A stretch of 64,000 nucleotides of DNA, taken from positions 248,001 to 312,000 of the forward strand of contig JBAOIL010000037.1 in assembly GCA_037044975.1 (NCBI GenBank). Reading direction: 5' to 3'. The stretch comes from JADLHS01 sp020848635 (GTDB lineage: Bacteria; Verrucomicrobiota; Verrucomicrobiia; Limisphaerales; JADLHS01). The position numbers and the translations under genes are program-made. Numbering within the stretch: position 1 is the first letter of the stretch; each line of letters begins with the position of its first letter. Below, one piece after another: positions 36,295-44,740 of this stretch. The notes under the pieces were generated by a model. That model did no database searches, was not told where the DNA came from, and saw only the letters and a program-made list of their open reading frames with translations.

Positions 36295-37133
36295 AAGTCC
36301 CGCACCAGCACACTCAGATACAAATAGCGCTTGTCCGGCTCGCGCTCGATGCACTTGAGGATCGCCCGCTCCAAACCGATCGGCACGTCAGGATTTAGCT
36401 GGCGCGGCAGGATGAAATCCGAACGGTCCGTTTGGGCACGGAGAATTTCCGTGGAGGTTTCGCCGGGAAAGGGCTTTTGGTTGGTCAGCAACTCGTAGGC
36501 GGCTACACCGAACGCGAACACATCCACGCGCTGGTCAATTGGCTGACCGGATAACTGTTCCGGCGCCATGTAGGCGGGCGTGCCGGGATTCTTGGTGACC
36601 TTCCGGGGCTTTTCGGTGATCGGTTGCGCGAGATCAAAGTCCACCACGCGCACGGCGGCGTTGCGGGAGACGAGCACGTTCTCCGGTTTGACATCCAGGT
36701 GCATGTAGCCGCATTCGTGGATGTGTTCGAGCGCCGAGGCCACATCAATAATGATTTGCGCCACGTTCTCCAGGAGCACCGGATCGTGCCGCGTATAGAG
36801 CACCTTCAAGTTGGCGCCCTCGACGTATTCCATGGCCAGGTAATGCTGCCCCTCGATCTTTCCATGTTCGAGATAGCCGATGACACACTCGTGCCCCTGA
36901 CATTTTTCGAGCGCCTCGCAACCTTGGAGGAACCGCTTCCGGGCCGTGGCGTCGCCCTGAAGATCCGCAAGCAGCCGGCGGAGCGCATACGACTTGCCAT
37001 TCCCGTCCGTGGCGAGCCAGATGTCAGCCATGCCGCCGCTGGCGATCCGTTCGTGCAACTGAAACCGGCCGAATGGTCCAGGGCCGGATGAGCTCGGAAT
37101 GCTTGATTTCTTGAACAAACTCAACACACGCAT
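36273..37133 (-). CDS. Divergent serine/threonine kinase-like protein
   Basis: 286 residues, a single kinase-like domain starting near 'FGRFQLHERIASGGMADIW'. Several key residues are changed: the ATP-binding Lys is Arg ('SYALRRLL'), HRD is HLD ('YMHLDVKPENVLV'), and DFG is DFD ('VVDFDLAQ'). The catalytic Asp, the loop Lys and Asn, the metal-binding Asp and 'YMAPEQLSG' remain. It could be a weak kinase or a pseudokinase scaffold. The start at 37133 (MRVLSLFKKSS) is preferred over 37163. It is convergent with the kinase-aguB operon and divergent from comF. Confidence 0.82.
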   Translation of the reverse strand: MRVLSLFKKSSIPSSSGPGPFGRFQLHERIASGGMADIWLATDGNGKSYALRRLLADLQGDATARKRFLQGCEALEKCQGHECVIGYLEHGKIEGQHYLAMEYVEGANLKVLYTRHDPVLLENVAQIIIDVASALEHIHECGYMHLDVKPENVLVSRNAAVRVVDFDLAQPITEKPRKVTKNPGTPAYMAPEQLSGQPIDQRVDVFAFGVAAYELLTNQKPFPGETSTEILRAQTDRSDFILPRQLNPDVPIGLERAILKCIEREPDKRYLYLSVLVRDLKAALYV

Positions 37134-37249
37134 TAAATAGCATGCCCCGTTGGGAATCGCCACTTTTTTGGCGCGGCAAACCGCCGATTTATGACTCCGC
37201 GTTTCAGTTCCAGCTTGGCGCGCCCGGAATCAATTCCTATCGTCCGGCC

Positions 37250-37987
37250 ATGAACACCGCACCGTTTACCCGCAGCCTCAAGGCGGGGCTCGCGCTGGTC
37301 TATCCGGAGGTCTGCCAATTATGTGGCGATAAACGGGCGACCCCGGAAGCGGGTTTCGTCTGCGTGAGCTGTTGGACCCAGGTCCGCTTCATCAAGCCGC
37401 CCTTCTGCGAGCGCTGCGGGGTGCCCGTTGCGGGTGAAATCACCACGAACTTCGAATGTGCCAATTGCCGGGACATGAATCTCCAATTCTGTTCCGCGCG
37501 CTCCGCGGTCACGGCGCGCGGCGTGGTCCTGGAAGCCATCCATCGCTACAAATACTCCCGGGCGCTCTGGTTCGAGCCCTTCCTCGCGGATCTCCTGCTC
37601 CGCGCCGCACTCCCCGCCCTGCGCGAAGAGCAATGGGATTTGATCGTGCCGGTGCCGTTGCACCACCTCAAGGAACGCGAGCGCGAATTCAACCAAGCCG
37701 AGCGCCTTGCCGCGCCGCTCGCCCGCGCGCTCGCCCTGCCGCTGAACCCCCGCCTCGTGCGCCGCGTCCAACCCACGCGCACCCAAACCCTCCTCACCAA
37801 GAACCAGCGCGCCGAAAACGTCCGCCGCGCCTTCGCCCAACGCAACGGCCACGGCTTGCGCGGCGAGCGGGTGATCCTGGTGGACGACGTGTTCACCACC
37901 GGGGCGACCACGAGCGCCTGCGCTCGCGTGTTACGCGCGGCGGGGGCGGGCGAAGTTTGCGTCTGGACAGTCGCCCGCGGACTTTGA
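37250..37987 (+). CDS. comF: ComF-family phosphoribosyltransferase-like protein
   Basis: 245 residues. The N-terminal zinc region has four CxxC pairs ('CQLCG', 'CVSCW', 'CERCG', 'CANCRD'). The C-terminal half is a PRTase fold with the PRPP loop 'VILVDDVFTTGATTSA' and 'KNQRAENVRRAF', typical of ComF/GntX. In naturally competent bacteria ComF is needed for DNA uptake across the inner membrane, but in many bacteria its role is unproven. The start at 37250 is chosen from family alignment; the frame is open further upstream. accD follows after about 100 bases. Confidence 0.88.
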   Translation: MNTAPFTRSLKAGLALVYPEVCQLCGDKRATPEAGFVCVSCWTQVRFIKPPFCERCGVPVAGEITTNFECANCRDMNLQFCSARSAVTARGVVLEAIHRYKYSRALWFEPFLADLLLRAALPALREEQWDLIVPVPLHHLKEREREFNQAERLAAPLARALALPLNPRLVRRVQPTRTQTLLTKNQRAENVRRAFAQRNGHGLRGERVILVDDVFTTGATTSACARVLRAAGAGEVCVWTVARGL

Positions 37988-38095
37988 ATACTTGCGGCGA
38001 TTTGTTGGTGGTTTGCCGCTTTAGAGAAAGACCGTGAAGCTGACGACGAAATGAATCTTTCGCCCCGCATCCCCAGCCCAACCCAGATTTTGACC

Positions 38096-39058
38096 ATGTC
38101 CACCACCTCATTCACCAAGAAGGGCCTCGGCGCGGATTCGATCGAACCCGCCCTGACGCCGCCGCCCGCCAGCGACCACTCGACCACGTTCCTGAAGCGG
38201 AAGCTCAAGCTTGGCGGCGCGAAATCCAAAAAGCGCGAAATCCCGGAAGGGCTCTGGCAGAAATGCCCCAAGTGCGAGACCATGATCTTCGACAAGGAAC
38301 TCGACGAAAACCTCAAGGTCTGCGCCAAGTGTGAGTATCATTTTTCCATCGGGGCCCGTGAACGCATTCATTCCCTCGTCGAAACCTGCACGTTCGAGGA
38401 AATGAACGCCCAGATGATCAGCGTGGACGTGCTGCAGTTCACCGGCGCGTCCGCCTACAAGGACAAACTCGCCGCCAACTGGAAGAAAACCAATCTCACG
38501 GATGCCGTCATTACCGGCGTGGGCCGCATTGGCGTACACCGCGTGGCGCTCGGCGTGATGGACTTCAGTTTTCTCGGCGGCTCGATGGGCGCGGTGGTCG
38601 GCGAGAAACTCACGCGCCTCATCGAGGCCGGCACCGAGAAAGGTCTGCCGGTCATCATTATTTCCACGAGCGGCGGGGCCCGCATGTATGAAGGCATGTT
38701 CAGCCTCATGCAGATGGCCAAGACCTGCGCCGCCCTCGGCTACCTCGCCAAGGCCCGACTCCCTTATGTCAGCATTCTCACGAATCCCGCCTATGCCGGC
38801 GTGATGGCCAGCTATGCGAGTGTGGGCGATCTCATCCTGGCCGAACCCGGCGCGATGATCGGTTTCGCCGGGCCGCGCGTCATCAAAGACACGACGCAGG
38901 CCGAACTGCCGCCGGGGTTTCAGACCGCCGAATTTCTACTGGACCACGGCCTGATTGACGCCATCGTCCCCCGCCGGGAAATGAAGGAACACCTCGTCGA
39001 GTATCTCGATTTCATGATGGCAGGCCGAAAACACCGCGCGCCGGCCGTGGGCACGTAG
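38096..39058 (+). CDS. accD: Acetyl-CoA carboxylase carboxyltransferase subunit beta
   Basis: 320 residues. The N-terminal zinc ribbon has two CxxC pairs ('CPKCETMIFDK' and 'KVCAKCEYHFSIG'), and the crotonase-like core shows 'DFSFLGGSMGAVVGEKLTR', 'SGGARMYEGMFSLMQMAKT' and 'FAGPRVIKDTT'. With AccA it moves the carboxyl group from biotin-carboxyl carrier protein to acetyl-CoA, the first step of fatty-acid synthesis. The N-terminal 50 residues before the zinc ribbon are longer than usual. An ATG at 38051 in frame would add 15 residues; neither has a clear Shine-Dalgarno. Confidence 0.95.
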   Translation: MSTTSFTKKGLGADSIEPALTPPPASDHSTTFLKRKLKLGGAKSKKREIPEGLWQKCPKCETMIFDKELDENLKVCAKCEYHFSIGARERIHSLVETCTFEEMNAQMISVDVLQFTGASAYKDKLAANWKKTNLTDAVITGVGRIGVHRVALGVMDFSFLGGSMGAVVGEKLTRLIEAGTEKGLPVIIISTSGGARMYEGMFSLMQMAKTCAALGYLAKARLPYVSILTNPAYAGVMASYASVGDLILAEPGAMIGFAGPRVIKDTTQAELPPGFQTAEFLLDHGLIDAIVPRREMKEHLVEYLDFMMAGRKHRAPAVGT

Positions 39059-39144
39059 CGGTTTATCTCCCCGTGATTGCGCGAGGCGGACGGGAGTGAA
39101 ATTCCTTGTTGGCCTCGCTTCGACCGCGACCGATACTGCTTCTG

Positions 39145-39961
39145 ATGCTCCAGCTTCTCGCAACGCTTGCCACCGAATTGGAGCGCCCCCGCGAACTGCC
39201 TGCCCAGGTCGTCGCCCATCTCAGTGGCATGTACGGCATTGGGCGCGAGGGCATCGGCGCGTTCCTGCGCAACGAACTGTCCCAACTCGAGGACTACGAA
39301 ATTGACCTGGCCCTCTCGCCGGTCTTCACGCCCGCGCTCCGCGATCAGGCCATCTTTGCGGAACAACTCGGCCCGGAATCCGTGCCAGCGGCCCAGTGGC
39401 CTGATTTGGTTCGACAACTCGTCGCCCGCCCAACGGGCGCGCAACTGGTAACCGAGGATGGACAGAAACATTCCGTGCCCTTGCGCGACGTGTCCATCGA
39501 GCGCTACGTCCACCGCCTCCGGTTGGACGCCACGATTCCCGATTCGCTTTTCAAATGGCTGGAGCACTTGAAGCCGGCCGGCGACCGTCCGATACTAAAG
39601 GCGGTGGCTCGTCGCGCCGCCTGGGAGAATGCGGCCCGTCGTGAAATCCTGACCCGCTATCTCAGCGCGTTTGCTGGGGGTCAAGCGTATCGCCTCAACG
39701 ACGTGGTGGCTTTGCTGAAACTGGCGGAAACCTATCAACCCGCCGACACCGCCAGTTTGCTCGCGCAAATTCCCCGTTGTGCGCCAAATGCTGGATCAGG
39801 AAATCAATGAATCTGGCGGCGGAAAACCTTTCTTCAACGACCGCGTCGAGGAACTCCACGGCGGCGGACGTGACCAACGGCGTCAGAACCGCTCCCGCCT
39901 CACCGCCAAGGAAGACGAGCGGGCGTTTCTTGAACGATTGCAGAAGGCGCTGGCTGGTTGA
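39145..39961 (+). CDS. Conserved-looking hypothetical protein (single-base frameshift)
   Basis: About 271 residues after correction, no recognised family. The N-terminus ('MLQLLATLATELERPRELP') is amphipathic; the body is alpha-helical with Leu, Arg and Glu, and the C-terminus is charged ('LTAKEDERAFLERLQKALAG'). Coding character breaks at 39772-39775: removing one C from CCCC joins 'ASLLAQIP' to 'VVRQMLDQEINESGGG' in the next frame, with no stop before 39961. It follows accD on the same strand by less than 100 bases. Function unknown; no catalytic motif seen. Confidence 0.55.
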
Positions 39962-39986
39962 GCTGTATTCGTTGCCGCGAAATCCA

Positions 39987-41134
39987 TCATGAAGGTGACG
40001 GTGAGCCGCATTCGGCGGACGTGAATTTGAGTCGGAGCGCCAAGGCAAGCAGCACCCCCAGCAGCGTTCCCACGGTGTTGGCCAGAAGGTCGGTCAGGGA
40101 AGAAGCCCGGGTCGGCAGCCAGACTTGGATTGTTTCGATCGTCAAACTGATTACCCCACCAGCGACGACAACGAACAAAGCATCGGCAAACCTGGCGCCG
40201 AGGCGGTTCGGCGGCGGTGGAGGAATAGACAGACACCAAACGGGACGAAACCCATAATGTTAACGGCAATGTCCCGGTAATCAGGCCCTTCGTAAGCCAT
40301 GTCCCGCCACGGCGGGACTAAGAATTCATTGTCGAATGGGCGATAAATTGCCGGAATCGTCAGCCAGTGTCGGTTGCGGGAACGGTCTTCGGCCCGTTGC
40401 CCCCTGCCCTCGTCAAAAACATAAAGCGCCCTCAGGCCTGGGTCATTTACAAACTGCGGGGCCAAGCCCCGCGTCCATGCCGCATGGTGTTGAGCAATCT
40501 CGGTCGCCTCCAGCGCCCGGGAATACAGGGCCAGGCCGAAGAATCGTCCCACCCACGAGTGTTTTCCGGCCGGGGAGTTGCCAAGGATCATCCGGCCGGC
40601 CAGCACCTCTGGGTCTAAAACGAATTCTGGAAAATGTCCGACGCGCATTCCGTCCAGGTAGAAGTCCGTTCCCGCCCCGCTACCGGTGACCGTAATCAAC
40701 CGCACCCTGCGTTCCTCCAAAGCGCCGTCCACGCCCACCTCGTGAATTCTGCGGGCCGACCGGGGATCCCGCGTCGCCGCCCGGAGGATGATTGCCTGCC
40801 GCCACTGGCAGAGGGCGAAGGGTGAGGGCAGTTGGCCGTCGTGGAGTGTCAGAAGGTGAAACACATCGGTCGCGGGTTTGACGCCGGCTTCGACCCACAG
40901 CTCCACTGTATAATTCGCCGGCTGCCCGGCAACGCGGGGTTTCCCGGAATCCGGCAACGCCTCGAAATCATGTGCGATTCCGTCGTCCGCGAAATCCAAA
41001 CCCGCTCGGTCGGGCAACCACCGGACCTGATTCAGCGGGCGGAAGGCGAACGGCCACCACCCCACGAGGAAGTAGCCCACCACCAGCGCAACGCTGAGCC
41101 AGCCGAAGCACCTGTAATCTGAAACACTTCTCAC
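39987..41134 (-). CDS. LamG-domain protein with C-terminal VanZ-like membrane domain (frameshift)
   Basis: About 382 residues. An N-terminal helix ('LSVALVVGYFLVGWWPFAF') is followed by a LamG/concanavalin-like domain ('YTVELWVEAG', 'DFYLDGMRVGHFPEF', 'FFGLALYSRALEATEIAQHH'), then a VanZ-like part with 'YRDIAVNIMGFVPFGVCLFL' and 'ISLTIETIQVWLPTRASSLTD' plus 'LLANTVGTLLGVLLAL'. The frame breaks near 40209-40212 and adding one base reconnects the two VanZ halves. The GTG at 41134 is the likely start. VanZ itself gives low teicoplanin resistance in enterococci; the domain's general role is unknown. Confidence 0.75.
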
Positions 41135-41504
41135 ATGATTCCCGGGTTTCCGCCTGCAATCCAGCCGCCGCGCCGAGCGGGCAGCGTTCGGAACGATTCT
41201 TCCCCACAGGTTAGCGAACCAACCGCCCGGGATGCAATGATGCTCCAGCCTGCGCAAAGCCATGCGTCAACGAACGTGTTCAGCGGGCACACGGCGGCAG
41301 ACGCCCGCATCATCGGCGGGAAATCTCCCGTGCCACCGCTGATTCGGCTTCGTGAGCTACTTGCATTGCAACGAGGCGAGCCAGATCGGTCGTGGCGCGC
41401 TGATATTTGAAACAAACCGCTCCCGTGCTGTGTTCTTGTAGCAGAACTGGCCTCGCCGACGAGTCGGGCCAACGAAAATAATCAAATGAAGGAGGACAAA
41501 ACCT
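41135..41504. other. Intergenic region between divergent genes
   Basis: 370 bases between the LamG-VanZ gene and the membrane protein. Promoters for both are presumably here. Apart from the strong Shine-Dalgarno just before 41505 I see no RNA, repeat or conserved small frame. Confidence 0.4.
41489..41496 (+). promoter_or_regulatory. Near-perfect Shine-Dalgarno
   Basis: AAGGAGGA lies eight bases before the ATG at 41505. Most genes in this window have weak or no Shine-Dalgarno, so this one suggests a strongly translated gene and fixes the start codon. Confidence 0.8.
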
Positions 41505-42041
41505 ATGATCATGGCTGACATTCTGAAAATCTTCCTGCTCATTGTCGGGTTGCTGACAGTGTATGTCAGTTATTGGTTGATCGCCCAGGCTTTGTTTCCG
41601 GCGCTGGTGGAACGAGCGCGGCGCCACTATGCGAAGCCAGTGAAGATTACGTTCATCGGCCTCCTCGCCGCCGCCCTGCCCGTCATTATCGGGGCGGCCA
41701 TATCCAGCCTGCCCAATCCCGCGCTGAAACTCACCGGCGTCACGCTCATGTTAATTCCCGCTTTGTTGGGGCTTGTCGGTTCGGCGGGTTTGACGCTTCG
41801 GATTGGCGCCGGACTGCCCGCTCCGGCCGATGAACAGCAACCCTGGCGCCGCGGGTTGCGTGGCGGCATCCTGCTCGCCCTGACGTTCCTGCTGCCGTTC
41901 GTTGGCTGGATCGTCCTCCCGATCTGGACTTTGGTCAGCGGGTTTGGCGCATTCATTCTGAGCGTGAAGGAGATTAGACAATCATCCAACGCCACTCCGT
42001 CCGCCATCAACCTGACGGCCTCCCAGGCAACTGCCGGATGA
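41505..42041 (+). CDS. Small integral membrane protein, unknown function
   Basis: 178 residues, four hydrophobic segments ('IFLLIVGLLTVYVSYWLI', 'ITFIGLLAAALPVIIGAAI', 'LTGVTLMLIPALLGLVGSAGL' and 'LLALTFLLPFVGWIVLPIW'). Family not recognised. The Shine-Dalgarno is strong and the stop codon overlaps the next start as ATGA, so it is translated together with the DUF1800 protein. It could help export or assemble that protein, but this is only position-based. Confidence 0.72.
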   Translation: MIMADILKIFLLIVGLLTVYVSYWLIAQALFPALVERARRHYAKPVKITFIGLLAAALPVIIGAAISSLPNPALKLTGVTLMLIPALLGLVGSAGLTLRIGAGLPAPADEQQPWRRGLRGGILLALTFLLPFVGWIVLPIWTLVSGFGAFILSVKEIRQSSNATPSAINLTASQATAG

Positions 42042-43555
42042 ATCTCTCCCGTCGCAAATTCCTGCAGGTTGGCGGCAGCAGCGCGGTATTGCTGACCACC
42101 GTTGGCTGCGACCAGTTGCCGCGGGAGTTACGCGCGCTCTACCAACCACCGAACCAGAGCGACCCCTTCCAACCGCCCACCGCGGAGGACCTGGACCCAG
42201 TCAGTCACGTGCTGAACCGGGCCGCCTTCGGCCCGCGTCCGGGCGACCACGCCCGGGTCTGCAAATTGGGAGCAACGCCAGAGCAAGCCGCCACGGCCTA
42301 TCTCGAACAGCAGTTGAACCCGGAGAAGCTTGACGACGATGAAGCGGAATACGCCGTGCGCCGGTTTGAAACCCTCGCCTTGCCGCTCGGGGAATTGTTC
42401 GAATACCAGGAAGATTTGCTGCAAAACGAGTTGATGCGCGGGGCGCTTACCCGCGCGGTTTGGTCGGAGCGGCAATTGTATGAAGTGATGGTCCAGTTCT
42501 GGTCGGATCACTTCAACATTGACCCCTCCAAGGGCGACTGCAAATGGCTCAAGGTGGTGGACGACCGCGAGGTGATTCGCCGGCATGCACTCGGCCAATT
42601 CCCCGACCTGCTGCGCGCCTCCGCCCTCAGTCCAGCCATGCTTTGGTATCTCGACGGGCGCGTCAATCACCGGGAAAACCTGGCGGCCAAGCCGAACGAG
42701 AACTACGCGCGCGAATTGCTGGAACTCCACACCCTTGGCCTCCACGGTGGTTACACCCAAAAGGATGTCATGGAAGTGGCGCGCTGTCTCACGGGCTGGA
42801 CGGTTCGCGCCAAGGATCAGCCGCCATATTTTCAGATCGGCAAGGTCGAGTTCAAACTGTCCCAGCACGATTGCGGCAGCAAGGAAGTGCTCGGACAGAT
42901 GATTCCCGGAGTCCCCACCGACTTGAGCCACGGGCAGCGCGAACACCTCGGTCAACAGGAACTGGACCGGGTCCTCGAGATCGTCACCAGCCATCCCGCG
43001 ACGGCGCGGCATCTCAGCACCAAACTCTGCCAGCGCTTCATCGCCGACGAACCGCCTGCCAGCGCCGTGGAAGCCGTGACCCGCGCATTCACGCAGACCA
43101 AAGGCGACATTCGCGCCACACTCCGGGCGCTGTTCGCGACGAAGGAATTCCGCCAGCAGCGCGGCAACAAATTCAAACGACCGTTTAATTACATCGCCTC
43201 CGCCTTGCGCACCACGGGTGCGCGCACCGATGCGGGTTTGGAAATCATTGACTACTTGCAGCGCATGGGACACGCGCCCTTCAACTATCCCACCCCCGAC
43301 GGCTACCCGGAACCGGCGGCGCCGTGGCTGGGCACCCTGCTCTGGCGTTGGAATTTCGCGTTGGCGGTGAGTGAAAACAAAATCAAGGGCACGAAAATTG
43401 ATTTCGTAACGCTCCGGAACGATTCCGGGGGCGATGCCGGCTTGATGGCGCATCTGTTGGGGCGCAAACCCACCGCGGAAGAAACGCAGGCCTACCACAG
43501 TTCCGGCGCGGGACTGGCCTTGATGTTGTCTGCGCCCGCCTTCCAAAGGTGTTGA
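42038..43555 (+). CDS. DUF1800 domain protein, Tat-type signal
   Basis: 505 residues. The N-terminus 'MNLSRRKFLQVGGSSAVLL' is a twin-arginine signal followed by a lipobox-like 'TTVGC'. The DUF1800 family is recognisable from 'VLNRAAFGPRPGDHARV', 'WSDHFNIDPSKGD', 'NENYARELLELHTLG' and 'LTGWTV'. DUF1800 and DUF1501 proteins are almost always paired in planctomycetes, verrucomicrobia and others; their biochemical function is unknown. The pair here is separated by one base, and the start overlaps the upstream membrane protein. Confidence 0.92.
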   Translation: MNLSRRKFLQVGGSSAVLLTTVGCDQLPRELRALYQPPNQSDPFQPPTAEDLDPVSHVLNRAAFGPRPGDHARVCKLGATPEQAATAYLEQQLNPEKLDDDEAEYAVRRFETLALPLGELFEYQEDLLQNELMRGALTRAVWSERQLYEVMVQFWSDHFNIDPSKGDCKWLKVVDDREVIRRHALGQFPDLLRASALSPAMLWYLDGRVNHRENLAAKPNENYARELLELHTLGLHGGYTQKDVMEVARCLTGWTVRAKDQPPYFQIGKVEFKLSQHDCGSKEVLGQMIPGVPTDLSHGQREHLGQQELDRVLEIVTSHPATARHLSTKLCQRFIADEPPASAVEAVTRAFTQTKGDIRATLRALFATKEFRQQRGNKFKRPFNYIASALRTTGARTDAGLEIIDYLQRMGHAPFNYPTPDGYPEPAAPWLGTLLWRWNFALAVSENKIKGTKIDFVTLRNDSGGDAGLMAHLLGRKPTAEETQAYHSSGAGLALMLSAPAFQRC

Positions 43556-43556
43556 T

Positions 43557-44705
43557 ATGTCTGTCGTATCGCAACCCGCAACCCGCAACCCGCAACTTCG
43601 ATTGACCGGCAACGGCGATCAGTGTCAGACGTTGGTCGTGGTATTTCTGCGCGGTGGCGCGGATGGTTTGAACCTGGTCGCGCCACTCGCCGACGACGGC
43701 TATTACCGGGCCCGCCCCCGCATCGCCATCTCGAAAACGGCCGGCATTCCGCTCGACGGTTTCTATGGGTTGAACCCTTTGCTAAAAGCGCTCGAACCGG
43801 CATATCAGGACGGCGCCCTGGCGATTATTCACGCCGCCGGGTCGGAAGACGACACGCGTTCTCATTTCGAGGCGCAGGATTTGATGGAGCACGGTGGCAT
43901 CACGGGCGGCGGCTGGTTGGGACGATTCCTTCGCGCCAAAAACCAGACCGGCAGTGGTCCGCTCGCCGCCGTCGCCCTCGGCAAATCCATTCCCGAATGC
44001 CTGCGCGGATCGCCGGCCGCGACGGTTCTGCAATCACTCGATGATTTTTCCCTCGGCAGCAACGGCTCTGGTCTAACCCAGTCGCTCGCCAGGTTGTACG
44101 GCTCGCAAACGGACGCCTTGGCCAACGCTGGGCGTGACACCCTCGACGCCATCCGCCGCGTGGAGCAATTGCGAAGCACTTCGTACCATGCGGCCCATGG
44201 CGCGAATTACGGCCGCGACGATTTCTCATGTGGGCTCCTGCAAATTGCCCGGCTCATCAAAGCCCGGGTTGGCTTGCAGGCGGCCTCAGTGGATCTGGGG
44301 GGCTGGGATTCCCATTTCAGCCAATCGCTCATCATGGACCCGCTCATCACGCAATTGGCCCAAGGGCTATCGGCCTTTTATCAGGACCTTGGCCCGGCGA
44401 TGAACCAAACGACAGTGGTGGTGATGACGGAGTTCGGCCGGCGCGTGGAGGAGAACTCGGCGTTCGGCACGGATCACGGCCGGGGTAGTGTGATGTTCGT
44501 CATGGGCGGCGGCATCAAAGGCGGCCGTGTTCTTGGAAAATGGCCGGGCTTGAGCCGCGAAGTCCTCGAAGGCCCAGGTGATCTGCCGGTCACGACCAAT
44601 TACCGCAACGTCCTCGCGCCGATCCTGCAACGCCATGGCGCGGGCGAACAATTGAGCCAGGTTTTCCCGGAGTTCACTCTCGCGCCCATGCCGTTATATG
44701 GTTGA
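43557..44705 (+). CDS. DUF1501 domain protein
   Basis: 382 residues. DUF1501 is recognised from 'LVVVFLRGGADGLNLVAPL', 'FYGLNPLLKALEPAYQDG', 'SHFEAQDLMEHG', 'VDLGGWDSHFSQS' and 'VVVMTEFGRRVEEN...GTDHGRGS', which place it in the alkaline-phosphatase/sulfatase-like superfamily. The catalytic ability is unproven. It lacks the twin-arginine signal many relatives have; codons 6-13 are instead formed by a GCAACCC heptamer repeat ('SQPATRNPQL'). The start has AAAGG about 10 bases upstream. It follows DUF1800 by one base. Confidence 0.9.
   Translation: MSVVSQPATRNPQLRLTGNGDQCQTLVVVFLRGGADGLNLVAPLADDGYYRARPRIAISKTAGIPLDGFYGLNPLLKALEPAYQDGALAIIHAAGSEDDTRSHFEAQDLMEHGGITGGGWLGRFLRAKNQTGSGPLAAVALGKSIPECLRGSPAATVLQSLDDFSLGSNGSGLTQSLARLYGSQTDALANAGRDTLDAIRRVEQLRSTSYHAAHGANYGRDDFSCGLLQIARLIKARVGLQAASVDLGGWDSHFSQSLIMDPLITQLAQGLSAFYQDLGPAMNQTTVVVMTEFGRRVEENSAFGTDHGRGSVMFVMGGGIKGGRVLGKWPGLSREVLEGPGDLPVTTNYRNVLAPILQRHGAGEQLSQVFPEFTLAPMPLYG
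43571..43596 (+). repeat. GCAACCC heptamer repeat at DUF1501 N-terminus
   Basis: Three perfect GCAACCC units plus GCAAC of a fourth, within codons 5-14 of the DUF1501 gene. Same unit (rotated and on the other strand) as the GCGGGTT pair at 11815. Confidence 0.85.
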
Positions 44706-44740
44706 GCCGCGAACGGGTTCGAATTTGGCGGAGCAACGCT

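Noticed and set aside
39987..40260. Glycopeptide resistance by VanZ
   Set aside because: Only the domain is VanZ-like; it is fused to LamG and no other van genes exist here.
42128..43612. 494-codon open frame antisense to DUF1800
   Set aside because: Shadow of a clear DUF1800 gene; no start signal and no family.
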